DNA of 64,000 bases. Source: Fluviicoccus keumensis (lineage in GTDB: Bacteria; Pseudomonadota; Gammaproteobacteria; Pseudomonadales; Moraxellaceae). The stretch covers positions 460,079 through 524,078 of the forward strand of contig NZ_SHKX01000013.1 of assembly GCF_004217445.1 (NCBI RefSeq), read 5' to 3'. Under the pieces are notes generated by a model. It ran no database searches, was not told the DNA's origin, and worked only from the letters and a program-made list of their open reading frames with translations. Positions 1-8,853 of this stretch are shown piece by piece. Made by a program: the position numbers and the translations under genes. Each line of letters begins with the position of its first letter. Position 1 is the first letter of the stretch.

Positions 1-6
1 CGGCGC

Positions 7-1308
7 ATGAAGAAACTCTCCACCCGCGCCCTGGCCGCCAAGGCGCTGGCCCCGGTGCTGGCGGGCAAGTCCTCGCTGGGGGCCACCCTGCCGCCCGCCC
101 AGCAGGCCTGCCTGCCGCGCGACCGTCCCCTGTTGCAGAACCTGGTGCTGGGCTGCACCCGCGAATGGGTATATCTGGAAGCGCTGCTGCGGCCGCTGCT
201 GCAACAGCCGGTGAAGGACAAGGCGGTGCTGGCGCTGCTGGGTCTGGGACTCTATCAACTGCTGCGCACCCGCATTCCGCCGCACGCCGCCATCGGTGAA
301 ACCGTGGAAGCCGCCAAGGAACTGGGCTTCGCCCGCGCCGCCGGGTTGATCAATGCGCTGCTGCGCCGCTTCCTGCGCGAACAACAGGACCTGCTGGTGG
401 CCGGGGTCGGCTTTGAACATGCGCATCCGGGCTGGCTGAAGAAACGCCTGGAAAAAGACTGGCCGGACCACGCCGCCGCCATCCTCGCCGCCAACAACGA
501 GCCCGCGCCGCTGACCCTGCGTGTCAACCGCCGCCGCCTGACCCGCAACGATTATCTGGTGAAGCTGAAGGAAGCCGGGATCAGCGCCGAACCCAGTGCG
601 CTGTCGCCGGAAGGCATCCGCCTGCACGAACTGCACGATGTCACCGCCCTGCCCGGTTATGCCGAGGGCGAGTTCTCGGTGCAGGATGAATCGGCGCAGC
701 TGGCCGCCGGTCTGCTGGCCCCGGCCGCCGGATCGGTGGTGCTGGACGCCTGCGCCGCGCCGGGCGGCAAGACCGCGCACCTGCTGGAAACCGCCGACCC
801 GCAACAGCTGTGGGCCATCGACAGCGACGCCGGACGGCTGGAACGCGTGCGCGATAACCTGCGCCGCCTGCAACTGGATCATCCGGCGCTGACCCTGCTG
901 GCCGCCGACGCCGCCGACCCCGACGCCTGGGCGGGCGACACCGTGTTCGACGCCATCCTGCTGGACGCGCCATGCACCGGCACCGGAGTCATCCGCCGTC
1001 ACCCCGACATCAAGCTGCTGCGCAAACCCGACGACATCGGCCGGACGGTGGACTTGCAGGCGAAAATCCTGCGGGCGCTGTGGACGCGGCTGAAGCCCGG
1101 CGGCCGCCTGCTGTACGCCACCTGCTCGGTGATCCGCGCCGAGAATGAAAACCAGATCGGGCATTTCCTGAAGGAAACGCCCGATGCGCGGGAAGTGACG
1201 ATTGACGCCGTCTGGGGACTGGAACGGCCGCACGGACGGCAGATCCTGCCCACTATTGGCGGCGGCGACGGTTTCTTTTATGCGTTGCTGGAGAAGACTT
1301 CAGCCTAG
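7..1308 (+). CDS. rsmB: 16S rRNA (cytosine-967-C5)-methyltransferase RsmB
   Basis: This gene encodes the SAM-dependent enzyme that makes m5C967 in 16S rRNA. The 433-residue product has the family's usual length. An N-terminal NusB-like RNA-binding domain spans about residues 1-135. A Rossmann methyltransferase domain follows, with the SAM motif LDACAAPGGKTAHLLE near residue 245, the LLDAPCTGTGVIRRHPDIK motif, and the catalytic-cysteine motif LLYATCSV. The start lies at the very edge of the window, so its promoter and upstream partner (often fmt and def) are not visible. A palindromic repeat element follows directly after the stop. Confidence 0.95.
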   Translation: MKKLSTRALAAKALAPVLAGKSSLGATLPPAQQACLPRDRPLLQNLVLGCTREWVYLEALLRPLLQQPVKDKAVLALLGLGLYQLLRTRIPPHAAIGETVEAAKELGFARAAGLINALLRRFLREQQDLLVAGVGFEHAHPGWLKKRLEKDWPDHAAAILAANNEPAPLTLRVNRRRLTRNDYLVKLKEAGISAEPSALSPEGIRLHELHDVTALPGYAEGEFSVQDESAQLAAGLLAPAAGSVVLDACAAPGGKTAHLLETADPQQLWAIDSDAGRLERVRDNLRRLQLDHPALTLLAADAADPDAWAGDTVFDAILLDAPCTGTGVIRRHPDIKLLRKPDDIGRTVDLQAKILRALWTRLKPGGRLLYATCSVIRAENENQIGHFLKETPDAREVTIDAVWGLERPHGRQILPTIGGGDGFFYALLEKTSA

Positions 1309-1310
1309 AC

Positions 1311-1456
1311 CTTCCCTCCTGTGCAACAGGGGGGCGATGCGCAGGCATCGGGGGGTTGCTCCCGCCGGACACACCCTCCGCCACAGTCACCATGCTCAGC
1401 CTACCGCTGTTACCCCCCAGCCCTGCGGGCAGCCCCCCTGCCGGGCAGGGGGGGCG
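1311..1456. repeat. 146-bp palindromic intergenic element, copy 1
   Basis: A G/C-tract-rich element starts two bases after the rsmB stop. It opens with CTTCCCTCCTGTGCAACAGG and closes with CCCCCCTGCCGGGCAGGGGG. Each end is itself palindromic and the two ends are inverted relative to each other; inner G6/C6 tracts also pair. Copy 2 at 40753-40902 has the same ends and size with a divergent centre. It could act as a transcription terminator between the convergent rsmB and Anbu genes. Confidence 0.75.
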
Positions 1457-1465
1457 TAACCGCAC

Positions 1466-2188
1466 CTAGACCCAATACTCCTCCGGCGGCGGCGGCATGC
1501 TCGCCATCGCCTGCTTCAAGCCTTCCGACCACTGCGTGCGGATCATCGCCCAATAGGGATCATCGTCATACAACCGCCGACCGGTCGGCAGCCGCAGCGA
1601 GTCATGGCGATAGACCAGCAGGTCCAGCGGCGTGCCCACCGACAAATTACTGCGAATGGTCGAATCGAAGGAAATCAGCGCGCAGCGCAAGGCCTTTTCC
1701 AGCGACAGCTGGTAGTTCAGCGCCCGGTCCAGAATCGGCTTGCCGTACTTGCTTTCGCCGATCTGGAAATAGGGCGTGTCCTCGGTCGCGGCGATGAAGT
1801 TGCCCTGCGGATAGATGTTGTAGAGCTGCGGCGCTTCACCGGCAATCTGGCCGCTGAGCAGGAAGGAACAGGAAAAATCGCGGTCGATATCATCGTGCGC
1901 CAGCACCTCGCGCAGGGTCTTGCCCACCAGCCGCGCCGCCTCGAACATGGTCGGCACGTTGTCCAGATGCAGGCCGTCGTCGCTGTTGATGCGCTGGCGC
2001 AGCAGCGTCACCACCGACTGCGAGGTCGCCAGGTTGCCCGCGCTTTGCAGGACAATGAGGCGCTCGCCGTCAATGCCGAAACGGTGCAGCTTGCGGAATA
2101 CCGCGATATGGTCAACCCCGGCGTTGGTGCGGGAGTCGCTGACACAGACCAGTCCTTCGGCCAGACGCATGGCGACACAGTAAGTCAT
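1466..2188 (-). CDS. Anbu-type proteasome-like peptidase (ancestral beta subunit)
   Basis: The product is a 20S-proteasome-beta-related Ntn hydrolase of the bacterial Anbu family. The start is set at MTYCVAMRL, because Anbu proteins begin MTYCVA with Thr2 exposed as the nucleophile and because an AGAC-type ribosome site precedes it; a longer reading frame to 2242 adds 18 unconserved residues. Family motifs include VCVSDSRTNAG near residue 13 and QSAGNLATSQSVV near 45. It is the last gene of a minus-strand cluster with a circularly permuted ATP-grasp protein and an alpha-E protein, the conserved neighbourhood of Anbu. That context was predicted in the literature to support a peptide-ligation and peptide-turnover system. 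A transglutaminase-like partner is absent here. Substrates are unknown. Confidence 0.9.
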   Translation of the reverse strand: MTYCVAMRLAEGLVCVSDSRTNAGVDHIAVFRKLHRFGIDGERLIVLQSAGNLATSQSVVTLLRQRINSDDGLHLDNVPTMFEAARLVGKTLREVLAHDDIDRDFSCSFLLSGQIAGEAPQLYNIYPQGNFIAATEDTPYFQIGESKYGKPILDRALNYQLSLEKALRCALISFDSTIRSNLSVGTPLDLLVYRHDSLRLPTGRRLYDDDPYWAMIRTQWSEGLKQAMASMPPPPEEYWV

Positions 2189-2210
2189 TTGCTTGTCTCG
2201 TGAGTGAATC

Positions 2211-2240
2211 GGGTTCCCTCCCCGCCTGCGGGGAGGGTTC
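2211..2240 (-). other. Intercistronic GC hairpin between alpha-E and Anbu genes
   Basis: The stem pairs CCCTCCCCGC (2216 onward) with GCGGGGAGGG around a very short loop, and flanking GGGTT/AACCC-like bases extend it. It lies in the 53-nt gap between the alpha-E stop and the Anbu start. There is no U tract, so it is more likely an mRNA processing or attenuation hairpin, or a short REP, than a full terminator. Confidence 0.6.
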
Positions 2241-2241
2241 A

Positions 2242-2979
2242 TTACATGGCGAAGGCATCCGCCAGCCGGTAGGTCATCTGCTGCAGCTGCGCCTGCGCCT
2301 CGCGCAGCGCCGCCTGGTCGGGACTAGCCAGCGCCGGATGGCGGCAGGCCTCGACCAGCCGTCCGGCCATGGCCTGCACTTGGCCCCAGGTCTCGGGGTT
2401 GAGGGCGGTCAGGTCGCGGATCAGCGCCTGCACCAGCACGGCCGGGTCTTCCGGCGGGGTCACCGACAGCGCCAGTTGCCGCAGCCAGTTGTCCAGGCCT
2501 TCCACGGTTTGCCCCAGCCGGATGAAGCGCAAGGCATCCATCGAGCCGAGCGTGTCCACTTCCTGCTGGATGACGGCCAGCCGCTCCGTGGCCAGACGGT
2601 ACAGCGCCTGGTTTTCGGTCAGGGTGCGCAGGCGCGGCAGCTGCGCCTGCCAGTCCAGCCACAGGCTGTTCACCGCCAGCCACAGCTCGCCGCTGATGCA
2701 GGCACGGGTGCCCTGGGCGTCGCCGCGCATCGACTGCAGGCCGACGGTCAGGCTGGAGGGATTGCCCTCGGCGATGAAGAATTCAGCCACGCCTTCCGGG
2801 CTGAAGGTTTCGTATTGCTGGTAGAAGGACGCCCAGGCGCCGGTCAGGCTCAGGGGCAGCCCCAGTCGTTCGGTCGAGGCCGACGACAGGCAGTCCAGCA
2901 ACAGGGCGGACAACGTGCGGCTGCGGGACAGGTAACGCCCCAGCCAGTACAGGTCGGCCGCCGATGACAATAAAAGCAT
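2242..2979 (-). CDS. Alpha-E domain-containing protein (DUF403)
   Basis: This is a 245-residue, mostly helical protein whose opening [20 protein letters not shown] matches the ENLYWLGRYxERA signature of alpha-E/DUF403 proteins. It is somewhat shorter than the roughly 310-residue norm. Alpha-E proteins are always linked to circularly permuted ATP-grasp enzymes, as here: the ATP-grasp stop lies 18 nt upstream, so the two are surely cotranscribed. A biochemical function is not established; a scaffolding or accessory role in peptide-bond formation has been proposed for the family. Confidence 0.85.
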   Translation of the reverse strand: MLLLSSAADLYWLGRYLSRSRTLSALLLDCLSSASTERLGLPLSLTGAWASFYQQYETFSPEGVAEFFIAEGNPSSLTVGLQSMRGDAQGTRACISGELWLAVNSLWLDWQAQLPRLRTLTENQALYRLATERLAVIQQEVDTLGSMDALRFIRLGQTVEGLDNWLRQLALSVTPPEDPAVLVQALIRDLTALNPETWGQVQAMAGRLVEACRHPALASPDQAALREAQAQLQQMTYRLADAFAM

Positions 2980-2997
2980 GAACTCTCTCCTCGGGAA

Positions 2998-4455
2998 TCA
3001 GTCGGCCAGTACCCAGGTATCCTTGGTGCCCCCGCCCTGCGAGGAATTCACCACCAGCGAGCCCGCCTTCAGCGCCACCCGCGTCAGGCCGCCCGGCACC
3101 AGCCGCACCGTGTCCTTGCCCGCCAGCACGAAGGGCCGCAGGTCGATGTGGCGCGGCGCAATGCCCGCGCCGACAAAGGTGGGGCAGGTCGACAGCGCCA
3201 GCGTCGGCTGGGCGATGTAGGCTTCCGGCTTCGCCTTCAGCCGGGCTCGGAAATCTTCCAGCTCGGCCTTGGTGGCGGCGGGACCGATCAGCATGCCGTA
3301 ACCGCCCGAACCCTGCGCTTCCTTCACCACCAGTTGTGGCAGGTTGGCCAGCACATGACTGAGATCGGCGGGCTTGCGGCACTGCCAGGTCGGCACGTTC
3401 TGCAGCACCGGCTCCTCGCTCAGGTAGAAGCGGATCATGTCCGGCACGAAGGGATAGACCGACTTGTCGTCGGCGACGCCGGTGCCGACCGCGTTGCCGA
3501 GGATGACGTTGCCGGCGCGATAGGCGGCCATCAGCCCCGGCACGCCCAGCATCGAATCCGGACGGAAGGCCAGCGGGTCGAGGAAGGCGTCATCCAGGCG
3601 GCGGTAGATCACATCGACGCGCTTCAGGCCGTCGATGGTCTTCATGTAGACGGTATCGTCATAGACCACCAGATCGCCGCCGCCCACCAGCGGCACGCCC
3701 ATTTCCCGCGCCAGGAAGGCGTGTTCGAAATAGGCGCTGTTGAAGCGACCCGGCGTCAGGATGACGATGGTCGGGTTTTCCACCCGGCTCGATTCCGTCA
3801 GCGTCTGCTTCAGCAGCGCGGGATAATGGTCAATCGGCAGCACCCGGTTTTCCGCCAGCATGCCGGGGAACAGCCGCTCGGTCATGGCGCGGTTTTCCAG
3901 CATGTACGACACCCCGGACGGCGTGCGCAGGTTGTCCTCCAGCACGTAGTAGGTGCCGTCGCTGTGGCGGACGATATCCACGCCGGAGATTTGCGCGTAG
4001 ATGCGGTTCGGCAGGTCCAGCCCCTGCATCGCCGGCTGGAAATGCTCGTTGCCGAGGATGAATTCCGGCGGCACAATGCCCGCCTTGAGGATGCGCTGGT
4101 CGTGGTAGATGTCATGCAGGAAGGCGTTCAGCGCCCGCACCCGCTGCTCGCAGCCCTTCGCCATCAGCTTCCATTCGGCGTGGGGAATGACGCGCGGCAT
4201 GATGTCATAGGGAATCAGGCGCTCGGTACCCGCGCTTTCGCCATAGACAGTGAAGGTGATGCCTTCCTGGCGGAACACCGCCTCGGACTGCTGGCGACAG
4301 CGCAGCAGGTTCTCCAGCGGGGTGCGGTTCAGCCACTCGCCCACCCGACGGTAATGCGGCCGCAGTTCGTTGCCGACCGCCATTTCGTCATAGTGTTCCG
4401 GGTTGGGAAAATAGCCATAATCGTGTTCGTTGCTGGCAAGGTTTTGGCAGGCCAT
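2998..4455 (-). CDS. Circularly permuted ATP-grasp protein (DUF404/DUF407 type)
   Basis: The 485-residue product belongs to the circularly permuted ATP-grasp family associated with Anbu and alpha-E. Diagnostic segments are NEHFQPAMQGLDLPNRIYAQ, SGVDIVRHSDGTYYVLEDNL, PSGVSYMLENR and the nucleotide-binding stretch VVKEAQGSGGYGMLIGP; the C-terminus carries LSTCPTFVGAGIAPRHIDLR. I place the start at MACQNLASNEHDYGYF because GGGAGA lies at the correct distance upstream. An alternative start at 4584 would add 43 residues. The family is predicted to ligate amino acids or peptides. It heads the minus-strand operon and is divergent from prlC. Confidence 0.9.
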   Translation of the reverse strand: MACQNLASNEHDYGYFPNPEHYDEMAVGNELRPHYRRVGEWLNRTPLENLLRCRQQSEAVFRQEGITFTVYGESAGTERLIPYDIMPRVIPHAEWKLMAKGCEQRVRALNAFLHDIYHDQRILKAGIVPPEFILGNEHFQPAMQGLDLPNRIYAQISGVDIVRHSDGTYYVLEDNLRTPSGVSYMLENRAMTERLFPGMLAENRVLPIDHYPALLKQTLTESSRVENPTIVILTPGRFNSAYFEHAFLAREMGVPLVGGGDLVVYDDTVYMKTIDGLKRVDVIYRRLDDAFLDPLAFRPDSMLGVPGLMAAYRAGNVILGNAVGTGVADDKSVYPFVPDMIRFYLSEEPVLQNVPTWQCRKPADLSHVLANLPQLVVKEAQGSGGYGMLIGPAATKAELEDFRARLKAKPEAYIAQPTLALSTCPTFVGAGIAPRHIDLRPFVLAGKDTVRLVPGGLTRVALKAGSLVVNSSQGGGTKDTWVLAD

Positions 4456-4628
4456 GATGACATCTCCCGGTAGAATCTGTGTTATAGACTCAATACGTTG
4501 CAAAAGCTTTGCCAAGAATTCCGGCACTGAATCGAAATACCGCGCCCCGATCCGGTGCACGCTGACCGGCGGCAGGCCCGCCAAATCCGTACAAAACGTA
4601 GTGCTATGCGAACCGCAGGACCCCTGAC

Positions 4629-6653
4629 ATGAACATGCTGCTGTCTGACGCCCCCGACCTCCCGGCCTTCCGCGCCATCACTCCCGAGCTGGTGACCCCC
4701 GCCATTGACACCCTGCTGGCGGAGAACCGCGCAGCCATAGCCGCCCTGGCGGCGCAGGATGCACCGGACTGGGGCAGCCTGCCCGGCAAGCTGGAAATCC
4801 TGGAAGACCGACTGAGCAAGGCCTGGGCGCTGGTCAGCCATCTCAACGCCGTCACCAACAGCCCGGCCTGGCGCGAGGCCTACAACAACAACCTGCCGAA
4901 GATTTCCGCCTACTACACCGAACTGGGCCAGAACGCGGCGTTGTACGGCAGTTATGAAAGACTAGCCCAAAGCCCGGCGTTCGCCGGATTCAGCGCCGCG
5001 CAGCGACAAACGGTCAGCAACGCCCTGCGCGATTTCCGCCTGAGCGGCGTGGCCCTGCCGGAAGCGCAGAAGCAGCGCTTCGCCGCCATCGAGGAACGGC
5101 TGTCGGCGCTGAGCTCGAAATTCGCCGACAACCTGCTGGACGCCACCCAAGCCTGGCAACGGCCGCTGGCCGAAGCGGAACTGGCAGGCATTCCCGACAG
5201 CCACCGCGCGCTGCTGGCGCAGCTGGCCGAACAGCGCGGCCACGAGGGCTGGATGGCGACGCTGGACTTTCCCGCCTACCTGGCGGTGATGATGCACGCC
5301 GACACCCGCGAGCTGCGGCAGACGGTCTACCGCGCCTATGTCACCCGCGCCTCCGACCAGGGGGACAAACCCGAATTCGACAACTCGGCGCTGATGGCGG
5401 AAATTCTGGAACTGCGCCACGAACAGGCGCAACTGCTGGGCTACGCCAGCTATGCCGAACTGTCGCTGGTGCCGAAGATGGCGGAATCGGTGGACAAGGT
5501 GATGGCCTTCCTGCACGAACTGGCCGACCGCGCCCGTCCCGCCGCCGAACGCGACCTGGCCGAACTGAAGACCTTCGCCGCCGCCGAACTGGGCATCACC
5601 GACCTGCAGCCGTGGGACACCACCTACGTCGCGGAAAAGCTGAAACAGCAGAAGCTGAACCTGTCGCAGGAAGCGCTGCGGCCCTACTTCCCCGCACCGG
5701 TGGTGATCGCCGGGCTGTTCAGCATCGCCGAGACCCTGTTCGGCGTCAGCATCACCGAAGCGGAAGCCGAGGTCTGGGCCGACGGCGTCACCTACTACGA
5801 GATCCGCGAGCACGGGGAGCTGATTGCCGGTTTCTACCTGGACCCCTACGCCCGCGCCAACAAGCGTGGCGGCGCGTGGATGGCCAACTGCCGCTCGCGC
5901 CGCCGCCTGGCGGACGGCTCGCTGCAACTGCCCGTCGCCTTCCTCACCTGCAACTTCAACCCCCCGGTGGACGGCAAGCCCGCGCTGCTGACCCACGACG
6001 AAGTCACCACCCTGTTCCACGAATTCGGCCACGGCATCCACCACATGCTGACCGAGGTCGACATCAGCGCCGTCGGCGGCATCCACGGCGTGGCCTGGGA
6101 CGCCGTGGAACTGCCCAGCCAGTTCCTGGAACACTGGTGCGCCGAAAGCGAGGGCCTGGCGCGGATGACGAAACACATCGAGACCGGCGCGCCGCTGCCC
6201 GACGACCTGCTGCACAGCCTGCTGGCCGCGAAGAATTTCCAGTCCGGCCTGATGACGCTGCGCCAGCTGGAATTCGCGCTGTTCGACCTGCGCATCCACC
6301 GTCAGTCGCCGCTCAGCGCCGTGGGCATCCAGCGCGAACTGGACGCGGTGCGCGCGCAGGTCAACCTGTTGCCGCCGCCGTCGTGGAACCGGTTCCAGCA
6401 CAGCTTCAGCCACATCTTCGCGGGCGGCTACGCGGCGGGGTACTACAGCTACAAGTGGGCGGAAGTGCTGTCCACCGACGCCTTCTCGCGCTTCGAGGAA
6501 GAAGGCATCTTCAACCCGGAAACCGGCCGCAGCTTCCGCCGCGAGATTCTCGCCAAGGGCGGCAGCCAACCGGCGCTGGAGCTGTTTGTCGCCTTCCGCG
6601 GCCGCGAACCGAAGATTGACGCGCTGCTGCGCCACACGGGGCTGACGGCATGA
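4629..6653 (+). CDS. prlC: Oligopeptidase A (M3 family metallopeptidase)
   Basis: This is a cytoplasmic zinc oligopeptidase that degrades short peptides, including cleaved signal peptides. The 674-residue length is typical. The zinc site HEFGH falls at about residues 464-468, and the third ligand is the glutamate in WDAVELPSQFLEHW near 494. Other M3 signatures include DPYARANKRGGAWM and the C-terminal SHIFAGGYAAGYYSYKWAEV. The start has a GCAGGA ribosome site 7 nt upstream. The next gene overlaps its stop by 4 nt (ATGA), so the two are translationally coupled. Confidence 0.96.
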   Translation: MNMLLSDAPDLPAFRAITPELVTPAIDTLLAENRAAIAALAAQDAPDWGSLPGKLEILEDRLSKAWALVSHLNAVTNSPAWREAYNNNLPKISAYYTELGQNAALYGSYERLAQSPAFAGFSAAQRQTVSNALRDFRLSGVALPEAQKQRFAAIEERLSALSSKFADNLLDATQAWQRPLAEAELAGIPDSHRALLAQLAEQRGHEGWMATLDFPAYLAVMMHADTRELRQTVYRAYVTRASDQGDKPEFDNSALMAEILELRHEQAQLLGYASYAELSLVPKMAESVDKVMAFLHELADRARPAAERDLAELKTFAAAELGITDLQPWDTTYVAEKLKQQKLNLSQEALRPYFPAPVVIAGLFSIAETLFGVSITEAEAEVWADGVTYYEIREHGELIAGFYLDPYARANKRGGAWMANCRSRRRLADGSLQLPVAFLTCNFNPPVDGKPALLTHDEVTTLFHEFGHGIHHMLTEVDISAVGGIHGVAWDAVELPSQFLEHWCAESEGLARMTKHIETGAPLPDDLLHSLLAAKNFQSGLMTLRQLEFALFDLRIHRQSPLSAVGIQRELDAVRAQVNLLPPPSWNRFQHSFSHIFAGGYAAGYYSYKWAEVLSTDAFSRFEEEGIFNPETGRSFRREILAKGGSQPALELFVAFRGREPKIDALLRHTGLTA

Positions 6654-6853
6654 GCGTGAAGCGGCGGTTCATCGCGGGGGCGAAGTGTCCCCGCTGTGAG
6701 AAGACAGATGTGATCCGCTCGTGTGTATCGGCGGAGCGGGAGTGGATGGAATGCGTGAGTTGCGGCTACGAGGAGGAACGGCCGACGGAGGTGACGCCGG
6801 TGGAGGAACACAAGGATGAGGGGACGGGGGTGGTGGTTTTCAAGACGAAATGA
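6650..6853 (+). CDS. YheV-family zinc-ribbon protein
   Basis: This 67-residue protein has two cysteine pairs, CPRC at 13-16 and CVSC at 35-38, forming a small zinc ribbon. It matches the YheV family (MSxKRRFIAGAxCPxC, then WMECVxCGY). It overlaps prlC by ATGA, an arrangement common for this pair in gammaproteobacteria. The acidic tail is variable in the family. The molecular role is unknown. Confidence 0.85.
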   Translation: MSVKRRFIAGAKCPRCEKTDVIRSCVSAEREWMECVSCGYEEERPTEVTPVEEHKDEGTGVVVFKTK

Positions 6854-6876
6854 CGGCGGACGGTGCACGCGGGCGC

Positions 6877-6906
6877 TTGGGGCGTGACGCCTCGCCGCGC
6901 TACACT
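6877..6906 (+). promoter_or_regulatory. Candidate sigma-70 promoter for the TPR gene
   Basis: TTGGGG at 6877-6882 and TACACT at 6901-6906 are separated by 18 nt and lie 75 nt before the ATG at 6981. The -35 box is weak. This is inference from motif match and position only. Confidence 0.4.
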
Positions 6907-6980
6907 GTAAAGATCCCCGTGGCTGCCTTTAGGGCGGCGGCCTCGAATCATGCCGCGCAACCTGCTCAGGAAAAACACTC

Positions 6981-8165
6981 ATGAACCCCGGACTCCCGCG
7001 CCGATTCCCCGCCCTGCGTCTGGGGCTGGTCTGCCTGACGTTGCTCTGGTCGATCCCGTCCCTCGCCACGCCTTACGAAGACTTGATCAGCACCTCGCGC
7101 GAGCAGGTGCAGGGTGAGGATTTTGTGGAGGCCCTGACCAGCGCCAAGGAGGCGGCGCGGCTGGAGCCGAGCGATTACCGGAGCCCGTATTATATGGCGA
7201 TGGCCTATCTGGGACTGTCGCGCTTTGACGAGGCGGAAGCCAGCGCGATCCAGGCGCTGGCCTTGGCGGACGCGACGCTGCGGCCCTCGATCGAAAAACT
7301 GGCGGCCACCATCAAGGCTCGGCGCCTGGCTGTGACCAGCGCACAAGAAGCCGATGCCGCGCTGGCCGACGGCCTGAACGGCAAGGCCGCGCGTCTTTAT
7401 GAAAATGCCTGGAATGCCGAGCACCTGAACGCCGAGGCCGCTCTGAAAGCCGCCGACCTGTACACGACGCGGCTGAACCAGCCGGTGGACGCCGCGCGGG
7501 TGCTGCGCCAGATCCGCAGCACGCTGCCCGGATCGCCGGAAGCGGAGAAAGCCCGGACAGCGCTGGCGCAACAGGCGGAAACCTTGCAGAAAATTGCCCT
7601 GGCCCGGGTGGCCGCCGCCAAGAACGGGCCCTGCGACAAGGCGCTGGTACATCTGGATCTGGCCGAAGGGGCCGACCCGACGCTGGAAACCATCTATCAG
7701 CAACGCATGACCTGCATCACCACCCTCGCCCAGTTGCGGCACAACCTGAAAGGCATGGCCCGCCTGAACCTGGCCACCCCCGACGCCCTGCTGGCGCTGA
7801 AAGGCATCGGCGGCTGGATGAAAAAAGCCGAAGTGAAGCTGTTCATGGCAGACCTGATCGGGCAGACCCAGGCCGACGAACTGGCCCAGCGCCTGGATGA
7901 ACGCGAGGCGGCCCAAGAGGCCGCACAGGCCAAATACCGCAATGAACTGGCCGCCTGGGAACAGCAGGACCGGGAGGCACGGGATACCTATACCCGCAAG
8001 CTGGCCGAAAAAGACGTCTGCCTGGCGGCTTGCCGCAAGAAATACACCGGCCTGTTCGGCAATGCGCAAAAACTGCTGGAATGCGAAACCGGCTGCAACG
8101 CGGAAGCCGCGCGCTTCGCCCCCAAGGACATCGCCAAGCCCGCCGCACCGGCCAATCCGGATTAA
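6981..8165 (+). CDS. Secreted tetratricopeptide-repeat protein
   Basis: The 394-residue product starts with a signal peptide (hydrophobic LGLVCLTLLWSIPSLA, cleavage after SLA near residue 30), so it acts in the envelope or periplasm. TPR-like helices follow at about 40-100 (EALTSAKEAARLEPSDYR, YYMAMAYLGLSRFDEAEASA) and recur around 150-215. A charged, probably coiled region rich in Glu, Ala and Gln spans about 290-345. The C-terminus carries four cysteines (DVCLAACRKKY and ECETGCN) that could form disulfides or bind metal. It is monocistronic, with a promoter-like site upstream and a strong terminator 11 nt after the stop. The function is unknown. Confidence 0.8.
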   Translation: MNPGLPRRFPALRLGLVCLTLLWSIPSLATPYEDLISTSREQVQGEDFVEALTSAKEAARLEPSDYRSPYYMAMAYLGLSRFDEAEASAIQALALADATLRPSIEKLAATIKARRLAVTSAQEADAALADGLNGKAARLYENAWNAEHLNAEAALKAADLYTTRLNQPVDAARVLRQIRSTLPGSPEAEKARTALAQQAETLQKIALARVAAAKNGPCDKALVHLDLAEGADPTLETIYQQRMTCITTLAQLRHNLKGMARLNLATPDALLALKGIGGWMKKAEVKLFMADLIGQTQADELAQRLDEREAAQEAAQAKYRNELAAWEQQDREARDTYTRKLAEKDVCLAACRKKYTGLFGNAQKLLECETGCNAEAARFAPKDIAKPAAPANPD

Positions 8166-8175
8166 GCGAACCGAC

Positions 8176-8202
8176 GCCCGGGGTTGACCCGGGCTTTTTT
8201 TT
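8176..8202 (+). terminator. Rho-independent terminator
   Basis: A perfect 7-bp stem GCCCGGG/CCCGGGC with a 5-nt loop GTTGA is followed directly by eight T residues. It ends the TPR gene and isolates the downstream TetR operon. Confidence 0.95.
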
Positions 8203-8206
8203 CGCC

Positions 8207-8232
8207 TATTTTGTATCAATCACTACAAAATA
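8207..8232. promoter_or_regulatory. Palindromic TetR-type operator
   Basis: TATTTTGTA (8207-8215) and TACAAAATA (8224-8232) form perfect 9-bp arms separated by 8 nt. The site sits 14 nt before the TetR start codon, in a region otherwise free of features. Position and symmetry suggest autoregulation by the downstream TetR protein and control of the linked dehalogenase. Confidence 0.8.
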
Positions 8233-8245
8233 CCCGGCCACCGCC

Positions 8246-8848
8246 ATGCCCCGTCCCCGCCTGCAAGCCGACAGCGACCTGCTCAGCCAGTCGATGCAAC
8301 TTTTCTGGCGGAAAGGCTACGCCAACACCGCCCTGCGCGACCTGGAAGAAGCCCTGGGCCTAAAGGCGCCCGCCCTCTACCACCGCTTCGGCAACAAGGA
8401 CGGCCTGTTCCGCGCCACGCTGGAACACTATCTGGAACGCATCGTCGGCCGCCGCATCAGCCGCTACCTGGAAGACCCGGACGCCCTGCACGGCCTGCGC
8501 CGATTCTTCGAGACCACCTACGACTACCTCGACGCCGACCACCCGCCGCTGGCCTGTCTGATGGTCAACACCGCCGCCGAATTCGGCGCCCGCGACCCGG
8601 CGGTGCAGACCATCCTGCAACGCAGCCACGCCCGCCTGCGCGCCGCCTTCCTCGCCAATCTGGCCCGCCTGCGCGATAGCGGCCGCCTGCGCCCGGACAC
8701 CCACCTGGACGACCTCGCCGACACCCTCTACCTCTGCCTGCAGGGGTTGCTGGTGGGCAGCAAGGCCGACCCCGACAAGGCCCGCCTCGACCGTCAGGTG
8801 GGCCTGATCCTCGCACTGTTGCCCCTTGTTCCCGCCACCCCGGAGTAA
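8246..8848 (+). CDS. TetR/AcrR family transcriptional regulator
   Basis: This 200-residue repressor-type protein has its helix-turn-helix at about residues 25-50 (NTALRDLEEALGLKAPALYH followed by RFGNKDGLF). The start MPRPRLQADSDLL is chosen because it directly follows the operator; a longer frame runs back into the TPR gene and is not credible. The C-terminal ligand domain is of the broad TetR type. It lies 5 nt upstream of a haloalkane dehalogenase gene, so the two form one transcript. The arrangement recalls DhaR/DhaA of Rhodococcus, where a TetR protein controls a dehalogenase. Confidence 0.88.
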   Translation: MPRPRLQADSDLLSQSMQLFWRKGYANTALRDLEEALGLKAPALYHRFGNKDGLFRATLEHYLERIVGRRISRYLEDPDALHGLRRFFETTYDYLDADHPPLACLMVNTAAEFGARDPAVQTILQRSHARLRAAFLANLARLRDSGRLRPDTHLDDLADTLYLCLQGLLVGSKADPDKARLDRQVGLILALLPLVPATPE

Positions 8849-8853
8849 CCCCC

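Noticed and set aside
4962..6635. 557-codon minus-strand open frame within prlC
   Set aside because: The prlC protein has intact M3 motifs on the plus strand; the opposite frame is rich in Gln/Val/Gly/His without a domain.
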